Assembly (NCBI RefSeq): GCF_900115285.1
Contig: NZ_FOYW01000001.1
Coordinates: 2,081,272-2,145,271, forward strand
DNA: 64,000 nt
Reading direction: 5' to 3'
Origin: Marinobacter daqiaonensis
GTDB lineage: Bacteria; Pseudomonadota; Gammaproteobacteria; Pseudomonadales; Oleiphilaceae
In this document: positions 29,352-37,512 of the stretch, in pieces
How positions within the stretch are numbered: the first letter of the stretch is position 1
Layout: each line of letters starts with the position of its first letter
Translations under genes and position numbers: made by a program
The notes under the pieces: model-generated
Told to the model about the DNA's origin: nothing
Database searches by the model: none
The model's input: only the letters and a program-made list of their open reading frames with translations

Positions 29352-29993
29352 CTACTTTTCCAGGCCCATTTGACTCAACTTCCATTTCAGAGTCTCAATC
29401 CGGTCCTGGCCGAAAAACGGCTCACCATCAACCACCAATGTGGGCACTCCCCAATGACCAGCATCGGCCAGCATCTGCTGATTGTCTTCAATTTCGCGCA
29501 TGTGGCTGGCATCATCGCTGATTGAGGCATCCATCTCCCCCAGGTTAAGACCGGCTCTGCTCGCCGCGCTGGCAAGATGATCATCCTGGTGCCAATTTCT
29601 GGTGCCACCAAAAATAAGCCTCGACACTTCCGCCACGAACTCCGGCCCGCGGCCCCGCCGCTGAGCCTCAACGCCCAGGCAGCTCAACCAGTAGATATAA
29701 GGCTGCTTCTGAGGAACACTGAAATTCTTGATATCCATGACAACCGGATCGGGCGAAGGCCAGGCATGAGGCATTCCCAGGAATTCCGCCCGACGCTCCC
29801 AGTCCAACTGGATATACTTGACCTTGTTCAGGCTCTCTGGCGTGAACAGGATGTCAGGGCTTCTGATAGCGATAGGCAGTACCACCCGAATATTCACCCG
29901 GACATCGTAGTTTTCACGAATTTCAAGAATTCCAGGCGTCGCCAAATAGGAGTATGGGCTCCTGAACGACCAAAATACATCAACTTCTCTCAT
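29352..29993 (-). CDS. DsbA-fold 2-hydroxychromene-2-carboxylate isomerase family protein
   Basis: The 213-residue protein starts VDVFWSFRSPYSYLATPG, the thioredoxin-fold SPYSYL signature of HCCA isomerases and kappa-class GSTs, with Ser replacing the redox Cys. The middle is helical and the C terminus has WGVPTLVVDGEPFFGQDRIE. Family members use glutathione to isomerise aromatic-degradation intermediates; no such pathway is nearby, so the substrate here is unknown. Its stop is three bases before the MORN lipoprotein start. It is the last clear backbone gene before the A+T-rich tad region. Confidence 0.85.
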   Translation of the reverse strand: MREVDVFWSFRSPYSYLATPGILEIRENYDVRVNIRVVLPIAIRSPDILFTPESLNKVKYIQLDWERRAEFLGMPHAWPSPDPVVMDIKNFSVPQKQPYIYWLSCLGVEAQRRGRGPEFVAEVSRLIFGGTRNWHQDDHLASAASRAGLNLGEMDASISDDASHMREIEDNQQMLADAGHWGVPTLVVDGEPFFGQDRIETLKWKLSQMGLEK

Positions 29994-30228
29994 ACAACCC
30001 TACTCCACTGACGTTATCAAATCTGGATGCGGCGGCACATGCAGCCGGGAACGGGAATCGTTTATATTCAGCGACGTTGGCGCCGGACCACATCTCGATC
30101 TCTCAAAAATGCTGCAGGCAGGAATGATTGTCAATTCTCATGCCGTAAGTCTCGCTTAATGCAGGGTGACGTTCATGCGATCTACCAGACCACTCGAGGC
30201 CCGAAGATCACTACACATCGATCCATAG

Positions 30229-30527
30229 TTAGGGTATCGGTCTTCGGGCGAACGGGCGGACTACTCCGGTGGACTTCCCCGACAGCCAGGCGACCGCTAC
30301 TTTTTTCAGTTCTTCCAATAGCACAACCGGCAAGAGCTCTTTCACATTCTCGACCAACGCCACGCTGGTTTCGGTGCAGACCAGAAGCTCGTCAGGCAGG
30401 TGCCGTCAACTTTTTCGAAAAAGGGCCGAAGGGCATCAAGGACCTCTGGGCCCCCTTTGCTTTTGGATCTCAGAAGCAACTGCTCCAGCTCACGTATTTC
30501 TCTTTTTATCTTTTCAAGCTTGTTCAT
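30229..30527 (-). pseudogene. Small coiled-coil protein gene with a frameshift
   Basis: An ATG at 30527, directly after the TAA of the preceding frame, opens a basic coiled coil (MNKLEKIKREIRELEQLLL). After KVDG near codon 42 the sense switches to another frame (PDELLVCTETSVALVENVK, then ELLPVVLLEELKKVAVAWL), which runs to a TAA at 30229-30231. Joined, they would give about 100 residues. Either one base was lost in the genome or the read is wrong here. No family was recognised. Confidence 0.5.
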
Positions 30528-30776
30528 TTACTCACCAACCAGCTCGGGGGAAGTAAATTTTCCCCTATCAAGAACAAGGATTTGAGTTCCGCCACCAGAT
30601 CTCAAATACTCGCCACCATTGAGTGAAAAAGGCGCGATTGTACTTTCGTATACCGATACTTTCGATGTCGTGCTAATTTTATAAACATCGAAAGCACTTG
30701 GAACCTGAGACAAACCAAGTAATGAACCCGCCTCTTGAGGATCACGGGGTAACGGCTCGAGCATTTCTTCGCTCAT
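30528..30776 (-). CDS. Small hypothetical protein, possible remnant
   Basis: From the ATG at 30776 (MSEEMLEPLPRDPQEAGSLL) the frame gives 82 residues, ending PELVGE. It has no membrane segment and no known motif. The frame extends upstream to 30824, but that part overlaps the decayed DUF4892-like fragment in a different frame. Its TAA touches the ATG of the next frame, like an operon pair. No clear ribosome site is visible. It may be a real small gene or a remnant. Confidence 0.35.
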   Translation of the reverse strand: MSEEMLEPLPRDPQEAGSLLGLSQVPSAFDVYKISTTSKVSVYESTIAPFSLNGGEYLRSGGGTQILVLDRGKFTSPELVGE

Positions 30777-31125
30777 AAAATAGGGCAAATTTTTCGCCTG
30801 GTTTGCCGCCAGTCTTAGGAACAACTATATAGATAGCCTGCGCGCTCTCAAGTTTCGCTAGAATAAAGTAGGGCTTCTGATAATAATTATCGACGTAGCT
30901 ATCGGCCGCCACGCCTGCAGCCAGGGCAAGCAGCTCTGAACCGTTGTCCCCGCATTGGCTTAGCTCACAAACTGAAACAAGCCCCCCTTCTTGAGGGTAT
31001 TTTTATAGTTCTCGAATGCTTCTAACGTGGAAACGCCCTTCATCTTATAAGCGATTCTGGTAAAACCGCCTACCAGGGTCTCGCTCGTTAGATTACACCC
31101 GTTTGCCGCGGAATCATGATCAGGT
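30742..31125 (-). pseudogene. Truncated, frameshifted DUF4892-like gene
   Basis: Reading the minus strand from about 31125 gives NLTSETLVGGFTRIAYKMKG and VSTLEAFENYKNTLKK, which parallels the N-terminal domain of the protein at 44314-45801 (NLSGEALVGNLSRITYEIEG, then VSTFKVFENYRKAL). After a one-base shift the match resumes as LCELSQCGDNGSELLALAAG and VDNYYQKPYFILAKLESAQ. A stop comes at 30742. There is no start codon or signal peptide upstream and no OmpA domain downstream, so this is a broken third copy of the DUF4892-like family in this locus. Confidence 0.75.
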
Positions 31126-31407
31126 CATGTTGGTGTAGTTAGTGGATCGCTTACCAGCAGGGCGTGTAATCGTCAGCAGGCTTGGGGCTAATCCGACAGG
31201 ACGAAGGATCAATCTGGGCAAACGATTCAATTGCGAATCCCTTCTAGAACAGGGCAAGAATATTAGCATTCATAGGGGCGGCGGCGGGTCGGTTGATCTT
31301 ATTGTTTTGGCGAACTCAAAACGAACCGGCCTTACCGCCGCCTCCTACTTATTCATGCCAACCCGCGATGAACCTATTTTTTTATCCTTATATTTATTAA
31401 CTGAACC

Positions 31408-32385
31408 TCAATTCAAACCGCTGATTTCAGTCGTAGGGGCGACCAATACCATCACCATACGATGCTCTGGAGCAACCGTATCAAGGCCTTCGGCACTACC
31501 GTAATCAAATATTCCTAGTCCTTCAAAATCGAGAGTCTGCTTAGGCACTCCCAAATCACCCAAAAACTCCGCGACCGTTCTTGCCCGTACAAGCGACAGG
31601 TTCATATTGAAGCCCTTATCGCCTATATAATCAGTGTAGCCCAGAAGCTTGACCGAAACACGCGGGTCCCTATTAATCAGTTCTGCAACCGCTTTATATT
31701 TTAGCTTCATGGTCGACGATAATTCGGAGCTTCCCAACCCATAGCCCGATACACGAAGACCTTGTTCAAAGCCTTCTTTTGACCAATAGTTCATGATAGC
31801 GTTGGCGTAATTATAAATTGATCGCTCAATATCCACCAGCAAAGCAACCTCATCAATCGTCACCCTGACCCTATCACCTACCATAGAAATATGAGCCGAC
31901 ATCACACGCTCAGGCGGGCCGTTCTCGGGATATACAGCGGATATATAGTACTGGTCAGACTGAGCACCATCTTCCTGTTCCGGATAGAACACCCCCCATC
32001 CCTTAACAGAACCACAGGATATGTGCTCACACGAAAAAACCAGCTTAAATCCTTCATCGTCAACTACGCTCTTAATGGCGGCCATTGCTTTTAACGTACC
32101 GACACCCGCGCCGAGATCCAAGACCTTTCGATCTATCCTTCCCTCAAAAATCTCTGAAGTTTCGGCTCGGAATCCCTCAACTTCTTCAGGAGAGGAGGGG
32201 TACTGATAAGCGAGTTTACCCAATATCAGTTCATAGCGACCAAAATCAGTATGCTCGGATGAGAACTCCTGTACGTTGATCAGGGCACTGGTAAACTCAC
32301 TTGATATCGAAGCGGCTGAGCTGGTAGACATGCCAACCGCTAAAACGACGACCGGAATAAATCCAAAACATTTTGCCCTTATCAT
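31408..32385 (-). CDS. OmpA-domain envelope protein with DUF4892-like N-terminal region
   Basis: The 325-residue protein has a signal peptide ending near SSAAS, a middle region distantly like the DUF4892-like domain (FKLVFSCEHISCG and DQYYISAVYPENG), and a C-terminal OmpA/MotB peptidoglycan-binding domain (about 225-320: VKLLGYTDYIGDKGFNMNLS, then RARTVAEFLGDLGVP). It should sit in the periplasm or outer membrane and hold the cell wall, perhaps anchoring the Tad machine. A strong ribosome site (aaggaggt) precedes the ATG. It is the last gene of the minus-strand tad series. The OmpA part is firm; the N-terminal call is tentative. Confidence 0.78.
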   Translation of the reverse strand: MIRAKCFGFIPVVVLAVGMSTSSAASISSEFTSALINVQEFSSEHTDFGRYELILGKLAYQYPSSPEEVEGFRAETSEIFEGRIDRKVLDLGAGVGTLKAMAAIKSVVDDEGFKLVFSCEHISCGSVKGWGVFYPEQEDGAQSDQYYISAVYPENGPPERVMSAHISMVGDRVRVTIDEVALLVDIERSIYNYANAIMNYWSKEGFEQGLRVSGYGLGSSELSSTMKLKYKAVAELINRDPRVSVKLLGYTDYIGDKGFNMNLSLVRARTVAEFLGDLGVPKQTLDFEGLGIFDYGSAEGLDTVAPEHRMVMVLVAPTTEISGLN

Positions 32386-32421
32386 AATCTATACCTCCTT
32401 GTAACAGTTTAATCTCAGCTT

Positions 32422-33135
32422 CTACCACCGGATCGGCGTCTGCATTCTGACCACGCTCGTTGCGCTCACCGGTAAATAATATGAGTCGCGAATAAACGAC
32501 AGTGCCCTGCAGGCGCCCCAGTGAGGACTCTTGGCTCCAGGCAGACTGGCGTACGTTTGGTAAATGATATAATTTACGAATGGCACGATCATCTCATAAC
32601 ACCAATGACCACGAATTTTTAATAGATTAGCATCCTGCAAATTAATATTAACGTTACCCGACGGCGTCTTTACGAGCTTCTGGGAAGAACTCCGGACGTT
32701 CAGATTGTCACTGGGCATCTGAACTATTCCTCTCTCAATCCCTTTTCGGTCTAGATAGTATTGTGTAGTTTTGAACTCTTCGTAAATACTTTTGGTTGGG
32801 GAAATAATCTGAATATCCCCAATTGGCGCGGCCGGGAGCTTCATCGCGGCCGACAATATTGCTCTCTGCTTCACCAATTCAGTTAGACTGGCATCTTTTA
32901 TGTACAAAGGCGCCATAGTCTCTGCCAGGCGCTTTTCCATCGCCTTCCCATCCCCGTGTTTTATAGAACCTTCTCTGGCGGCCTGAAATGTGGCATTGTT
33001 CATCGTCGCCTTAGCATTATACAAAAAACCCATCTGGACTACGCCAAGCGTCAGCATTACCAAGATAGGCCAGAGCCATATGCTTTCGACAATGAACGAA
33101 CCCCGCTGTTTACAGTAATTTTCAAGTTGTTTCAT
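32422..33135 (-). CDS. TadE-like pseudopilin
   Basis: TadE-type proteins are minor pseudopilins of the Flp pilus. The 237-residue protein has a basic leader and processing site (KQRG|SFIVES, glutamate at +5), followed by a hydrophobic helix (IWLWPILVMLTLGVVQMGFL). The rest is a long, soluble domain. It would be cut by a prepilin peptidase, which is not encoded in the window. It lies between the TPR lipoprotein and the OmpA protein, at the downstream end of the tad operon. Confidence 0.8.
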   Translation of the reverse strand: MKQLENYCKQRGSFIVESIWLWPILVMLTLGVVQMGFLYNAKATMNNATFQAAREGSIKHGDGKAMEKRLAETMAPLYIKDASLTELVKQRAILSAAMKLPAAPIGDIQIISPTKSIYEEFKTTQYYLDRKGIERGIVQMPSDNLNVRSSSQKLVKTPSGNVNINLQDANLLKIRGHWCYEMIVPFVNYIIYQTYASLPGAKSPHWGACRALSFIRDSYYLPVSATSVVRMQTPIRW

Positions 33136-33153
33136 GAGATAAGGCTTCCAAAC

Positions 33154-33615
33154 CTATCGCACAAGGTGCTTTATCAGAGATTGCCTGGAATTTCTTAATA
33201 CTGCAGCACCCGCAGAATCGTTCGGAAAGTGATGCTGCGCCTCATCGAGGACAGCAAGACTTTGCTTTAACCGGGTTAAGGAAAGGTTGCTCCAACCACG
33301 AACTTCATCGGGCCGAAGTTCAGTACACTTGGTGAACATGCGTACTGCTGCTTCGAGCTGGCCAGTTCTTACGTATATGTTACCAAGTTTGAGCCAGGGC
33401 TCGTAATAGTCCGGCCGTAACTGCGTCACCTTCCGATAGGAGGCCTCTGCTTCAGTGAGCAATCCCGCTTCATATTGTGACGAAGCTCTTTCAACCAAAG
33501 CGGTAAATTCCACGTCCTTTCCTGATTTGGCCGTTGCCGCGCAACCGTTAAAGAGCATAAGAAAAAGTGGAATTAAAGCCAACCTCATAATAAAAAATCT
33601 GCTTTTACTGCACAT
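33154..33615 (-). CDS. tadD: TadD-like TPR lipoprotein
   Basis: The 153-residue protein has a lipoprotein signal (PLFLMLFNGC lipobox) and two or three TPR units (about 50-140: AEASYRKVTQLRPDYYEPWL and LEAAVRMFTKCTELRPDEVR). TadD is the pilotin-like TPR lipoprotein of tad systems that helps the secretin reach the outer membrane. It is shorter than typical TadD (about 250 aa). The start at 33615 overlaps the DUF192 gene by 11 bp and has aaaggtg upstream. Confidence 0.7.
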   Translation of the reverse strand: MCSKSRFFIMRLALIPLFLMLFNGCAATAKSGKDVEFTALVERASSQYEAGLLTEAEASYRKVTQLRPDYYEPWLKLGNIYVRTGQLEAAVRMFTKCTELRPDEVRGWSNLSLTRLKQSLAVLDEAQHHFPNDSAGAAVLRNSRQSLIKHLVR

Positions 33616-33955
33616 CCCAGCACCTTTCGTCTCTAACGCTTAATTTTTCGCCAATGCTTGCAAACGGAAACGCTGCTTGTCCCGATTTCAGCTCCAGCGC
33701 ATACCTTGCGCCGAAAATAAATCTACACTGGCGTGGCCCTACGGAAGGGCATCTACGGACTACCCGGAAATCTTTATCCAGGAAATAAACATCGATATCA
33801 AAATCCATGCCGATCGTGTGTATCGAGGAGCATGGATATATCAGAATACCATCGACTGCACTCGCGGCGTGCTTGCTTTTAAACCCGCGATATCGTTTCA
33901 GCCAGGTATCCGCAATGCTGACGATCGCACGCCTACCGCCTTCAGACTCGACCAT
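33605..33955 (-). CDS. DUF192 family protein
   Basis: The 116-residue protein matches the DUF192 family: WLKRYRGFKSK, then GILIYPCSSIHTIGMDFDID and VYFLDKDFRVVRRCPSVGPR. The function of DUF192 is not established. Most homologues are exported; here no signal peptide is visible, so it may be cytosolic. DUF192 genes are sometimes found inside tad loci. A GTG at 34000 could extend it by 15 residues, but ATG 33955 has ggaag just upstream. It overlaps the TPR gene by 11 bp. Confidence 0.78.
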   Translation of the reverse strand: MVESEGGRRAIVSIADTWLKRYRGFKSKHAASAVDGILIYPCSSIHTIGMDFDIDVYFLDKDFRVVRRCPSVGPRQCRFIFGARYALELKSGQAAFPFASIGEKLSVRDERCWDVQ

Positions 33956-34036
33956 CGACTTCCGATATTGGGTTTTACCTAGAATTCTGTTTACGACCAC
34001 CTAAACATTTCCGGCGTCCTCATGCTTATGGTTGCA

Positions 34037-34900
34037 TTACATTTCGTATAGAAACTTCATGGCAATCGGGAAGCCAAGCACAATAAACGTCATCGGGAAT
34101 ATGAAAGCCACCAACGGGAAGATCAGCTTTACTGGTGCTTCCATAGCCATTTTCTCGGCACGCTGAAACCTTTCGACCCGCCGCTGGTCGGCCTGTATTT
34201 TCAAGGTGGCGCCGAGGCTACTACCGGTTTTCTCGGCCTGTGCCACTGCACTGACAAAGCTTGTAACCTCTTTTAATTCGAGCCTCTCTGCCATTGCCCT
34301 TAGCGCGTCGATCCGATGCATGCCGGCCCTGATATCCCGCATTACCTTCTCGAGTTCGATTTTTAAAGGTCCCGCTGGGCCTTTTTCGATGGACTGTGTA
34401 ATGGCCCCTGACAGGTTCATGCCGGCCTGAACCGCCATGGTCAGAAAGTCCAGAAAGGTTGGCAGCTGCTTTAATATGAACGCTTCTCTTTTCTTGCGAC
34501 GATCCCTTAGTGAAAGCGATGGCAATATCCAGCCGATGAAAAACGCCACCGGAAGATAAAATATGTCAAATGCTTCAAGAAGCCACATAATCAAGCCGGC
34601 CACGCCTAATGCGCATAATGCAGCCAGGATTTTCAAGCCCACCAGTTCATCGGCCGTCATCAGGTAGGTAACCCCGGATCTTCGCATCTGGCGGTAATAA
34701 TATTCCAGAACGTCGGTGGGGAAGCGTTCCCCGAAATAGAATGCAAAGATGCTCACCAAGGGCCAGGCCATCCTGAGCATCGGAGGCAATGGGTCCATAT
34801 AGTCCCGCTCGGCATCGGGTACAGCGTTTTTAATATTTCTTGCAGCAATTAAAAACAGAACCACCGATAGAAACGCTGCGACAAATAAAATCAGCTTCAT
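34037..34900 (-). CDS. tadC: Tad inner-membrane platform protein TadC
   Basis: The 287-residue protein has an N-terminal helix, two central helices (about 90-135) and a C-terminal hydrophobic end, with the type II secretion F domain (about 150-270: LPTFLDFLTMAVQAGMNLSG and QAEKTGSSLGATLKIQADQ). With TadB it forms the inner-membrane platform on which the TadA ATPase acts. It follows tadB after 40 bp on the same strand. Confidence 0.92.
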   Translation of the reverse strand: MKLILFVAAFLSVVLFLIAARNIKNAVPDAERDYMDPLPPMLRMAWPLVSIFAFYFGERFPTDVLEYYYRQMRRSGVTYLMTADELVGLKILAALCALGVAGLIMWLLEAFDIFYLPVAFFIGWILPSLSLRDRRKKREAFILKQLPTFLDFLTMAVQAGMNLSGAITQSIEKGPAGPLKIELEKVMRDIRAGMHRIDALRAMAERLELKEVTSFVSAVAQAEKTGSSLGATLKIQADQRRVERFQRAEKMAMEAPVKLIFPLVAFIFPMTFIVLGFPIAMKFLYEM

Positions 34901-34940
34901 ATAATTTAACCGTTACGTCCTTTTGTTCACCCGGCACGCC

Positions 34941-35795
34941 CTAGACGTCGATGGTTACAATTTTTTTTATAAAGTGATATCCGAGCAATTCAAAAACCAC
35001 GATTACCGCGCATACTGCCCAGCCTATTGGCTCGCTCCACAACCTGGACATCGCCTCTGGCTCGATGTGGTAGATAATCATTGCCAAAAACAAAGGAAGA
35101 GCTGCCATCACAATGCCCTGATATTTGCCTTGAGCGGTGAGGGACTTAATTTTCCCTTCCATCTCCAGCTTTTTCCGGATCGTCTCTCCCAGTCGTTCGA
35201 GGGTGCCTGCCAGTTGACCGCCTATTTCCCGGGAAATTTTGATCCCGGAGGCGACCAGTGCAAGCTCTTGTACCGGCATACGGTGGCAAAGGTTATCCAA
35301 AGCTTCAGCATAGTCCGTTCCCATCCTTACCTCTCTCTGGAAAAGACCAAATTCCTGCTTGATCGGGCCCGATGTTTCCGAAAGCACCGTGTCCAACGCC
35401 GTTGACATATTCCCACCTGCCCTCATGCTATTGGCCAACGCGAGAAGAAAATCCGGCAAGTCAGACAGGAACTGGTTTTGCCGCCTGGTTTTGAAGAATT
35501 CGTATAACCAGCTTGGCGCCCAGGCTCCAAGCACAGATGCCATCAACGCGACAACCAGAAAACCGCTTGCAATCCAGGTAATTAAAAAAAACAACAACAA
35601 ACAAACAATATTGACGATGTACAGTTTCGCAGGGTCAACAAAAATGAAGAGGTCGGTTAGATTTTCCCTCGCTGATTCGGTAAAATTTTCTTCATATCTT
35701 TTAATCCCAACATTTACATAATAGATACAAACTGCTGCAATCAAAAAGGCAAAGAAGGAGGAGCCGATAACGGCTGCCAGTACTGTGTTAGACAT
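34941..35795 (-). CDS. tadB: Tad inner-membrane platform protein TadB
   Basis: The protein (284 aa from this ATG) has the T2SS-F domain (about 125-255: LPDFLLALANSMRAGGNMST and ALVASGIKISREIGGQLAGT) with membrane helices on both sides. It pairs with TadC. The frame is open to 35855, inside tadA; the ATG at 35795 gives the normal N terminus MSNTVLAAVIG and overlaps tadA by 8 bp. Confidence 0.92.
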   Translation of the reverse strand: MSNTVLAAVIGSSFFAFLIAAVCIYYVNVGIKRYEENFTESARENLTDLFIFVDPAKLYIVNIVCLLLFFLITWIASGFLVVALMASVLGAWAPSWLYEFFKTRRQNQFLSDLPDFLLALANSMRAGGNMSTALDTVLSETSGPIKQEFGLFQREVRMGTDYAEALDNLCHRMPVQELALVASGIKISREIGGQLAGTLERLGETIRKKLEMEGKIKSLTAQGKYQGIVMAALPLFLAMIIYHIEPEAMSRLWSEPIGWAVCAVIVVFELLGYHFIKKIVTIDV

Positions 35796-37509
35796 GGCTG
35801 TGGTCCGCCGCCATGTCTGTTTTGGGCGCTTTTTCGAAAATCGACAGGTCGACATGGGTTCCCTGATCCGCCAGCCTTTCGTAGAACTCGGGTATCAGAC
35901 CGGTCGGCTCGAAAACTCCCTTAACTTTTCCATCAGACCCGTAGCCCCTCTGTCGAAAACGGAATATCTCGGCCAGTTGAACGGTATTCCCTTCCAGTCC
36001 GGTCACCTCAGCAATAGACGTAACCTTGCGACTGCCACAGGAAAACCGGGTCTGCTGCACAATAATATTAACAGCAGAAGCAACCTGCTCCCTGATGGCG
36101 GTCAGAGGCATTTCAATTCCACTCATCATTACGAGCACTTCCAATCTGGATATACAATCGCGAGGGGAGTTGGCGTGGATAGTGGTCAAAGAACCATCAT
36201 GCCCGGTATTCATGGCCTGCAACATATCGAGCGCCTCACCGGCGCGGCACTCCCCCACCACGATCCGGTCGGGCCGCATCCGCAAACAGTTCTTCACAAG
36301 GTCTCGGATAGAAACCAAACCCTTGCCTTCCTGATTAGCAGGCCGGGCTTCCAAGCCAACCAAATTCGGCTGAATCAGGCTTAGCTCAGCAGCGTCTTCT
36401 ACTGTAATGATTCGTTCGGATTCGGGAATAAAATTCGACAACACGTTGAGCAGCGTGGTCTTGCCGGAGCCGGTACCACCGGAGATAACCACGTTCCTTT
36501 TCGCCTTTACAGACATTTCAATGAAATTAATCATTGAAGGGCTTACGGATCCGAAATCGATCAGATTTTGCGCTCTCAGCCGCTCCTTGGCAAACTTACG
36601 AATGGTTATGCTCGGACCTTTCAATGCGAGAGGAGGAATAATCGCGTTTACCCGCGAACCATCAGGCAACCGGGCGTCAACCATGGGGGAACTCTCGTCA
36701 ATACGTCGCCCCAATGGTGCAACTATTCTCTCAATCGCACTAATCACTGCTCTGTCGTCAGTAAAGGTAATGTGGGATTTTTTTAGACGGCCGTTCTGTT
36801 CGAAGAAGATCTGATCGGCGGAGTTGACCATAATTTCCGTTATCGAGTCATCACCCAGCAGCTCTTCCAGCGGACCCAATCCTACAGCCTCAGCCAGTGA
36901 TTGCCTTGCCAGTTCCGCCTGGTCGATATCATTCGGTAAGTCGTCGATATCGGCGATGATTTTCTCAATCGCTTTACTGGTAATCGCGCGTAGCTCTGCG
37001 TCACTCAGTTTATTAACATCTATTCTTCGGAGATCCAGCAATTTTACAAGTTTGTCGCGTACGATAATACGCCAGCCCGCATAGAGCTGATCCATTTCAG
37101 CAATTTGGCCTTCGGTATCGAGACGGGCCAAATCCGTGGAAACCGACGGCGCCGATTCCCTGGCCTCATTTTCGGTTTTAACTGAAGCGCCAACCGCAAC
37201 GACGCTATTCTGAACTCGCTTGCAGGTAACCCGAAGTAGGTAGTCTCCAATGGTTATCGAATCCTCTACCGTTATCGGCCCGTGGGAAGAAACCCGAGTG
37301 CCATTAACGATAATGCCGGTCTTGGACGAATTATCCTCAATAAATACCCCTTCTTCTTTTTCCAGCAGCCACGCATGTACCCCGCAAACCTTGCGGCCCT
37401 GGAGAACGATCATGTTATCCCGGTCACGACCAATACGACATTTTTCATTGGCGCAGTGTGCCTTCTGGAGCACCTTGCCTTTTTTTGAGGATACCTGTAT
37501 CTCGAACAT
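35788..37509 (-). CDS. tadA: Tad secretion ATPase TadA/CpaF with N-terminal FHA domain
   Basis: This is the motor ATPase for Flp pilus assembly, with an extra module. Residues about 5-100 are an FHA domain (KCRIGRDRDNMIVL, then the SKTGIIVNGTRV loop), which binds phosphothreonine. A linker leads to CpaF/TadA (about 150-560): Walker A GGTGSGKTTLLN (about 342-353), an Asp/His-box region and Walker B-like RMRPDRIVVGECR, then QAMNTGHDGSLTTIHANSP. Usual TadA is about 420-480 aa, so 573 fits a fusion. No kinase or phosphatase gene for the FHA ligand was seen. It overlaps tadB by 8 bp and starts 3 bp after the secretin gene. Confidence 0.93.
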   Translation of the reverse strand: MFEIQVSSKKGKVLQKAHCANEKCRIGRDRDNMIVLQGRKVCGVHAWLLEKEEGVFIEDNSSKTGIIVNGTRVSSHGPITVEDSITIGDYLLRVTCKRVQNSVVAVGASVKTENEARESAPSVSTDLARLDTEGQIAEMDQLYAGWRIIVRDKLVKLLDLRRIDVNKLSDAELRAITSKAIEKIIADIDDLPNDIDQAELARQSLAEAVGLGPLEELLGDDSITEIMVNSADQIFFEQNGRLKKSHITFTDDRAVISAIERIVAPLGRRIDESSPMVDARLPDGSRVNAIIPPLALKGPSITIRKFAKERLRAQNLIDFGSVSPSMINFIEMSVKAKRNVVISGGTGSGKTTLLNVLSNFIPESERIITVEDAAELSLIQPNLVGLEARPANQEGKGLVSIRDLVKNCLRMRPDRIVVGECRAGEALDMLQAMNTGHDGSLTTIHANSPRDCISRLEVLVMMSGIEMPLTAIREQVASAVNIIVQQTRFSCGSRKVTSIAEVTGLEGNTVQLAEIFRFRQRGYGSDGKVKGVFEPTGLIPEFYERLADQGTHVDLSIFEKAPKTDMAADHSHV

Positions 37510-37512
37510 GGC

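Larger units (their letters stand above)
29994..31407. other. Decayed boundary region of the tad locus
   Basis: This 1.4-kb stretch holds no full-length recognisable gene. On the minus strand are a frameshifted DUF4892-like fragment, an 82- to 98-codon reading frame and a frameshifted small coiled-coil frame, described separately. 31126-31407 and 29994-30228 show no gene I can support. Base composition is mixed and visibly richer in A+T than the flank to the left. Confidence 0.6.

Noticed and set aside
30027..30626. Plus-strand frame of 199 codons in the decayed region
   Set aside because: No family, no ribosome site, and the minus strand shows traces of real proteins over the same bases.
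31142..31504. Plus-strand frame of 120 codons
   Set aside because: Its end overlaps the OmpA-domain gene on the other strand and it has no motif. It starts in a region with no promoter that I could see.
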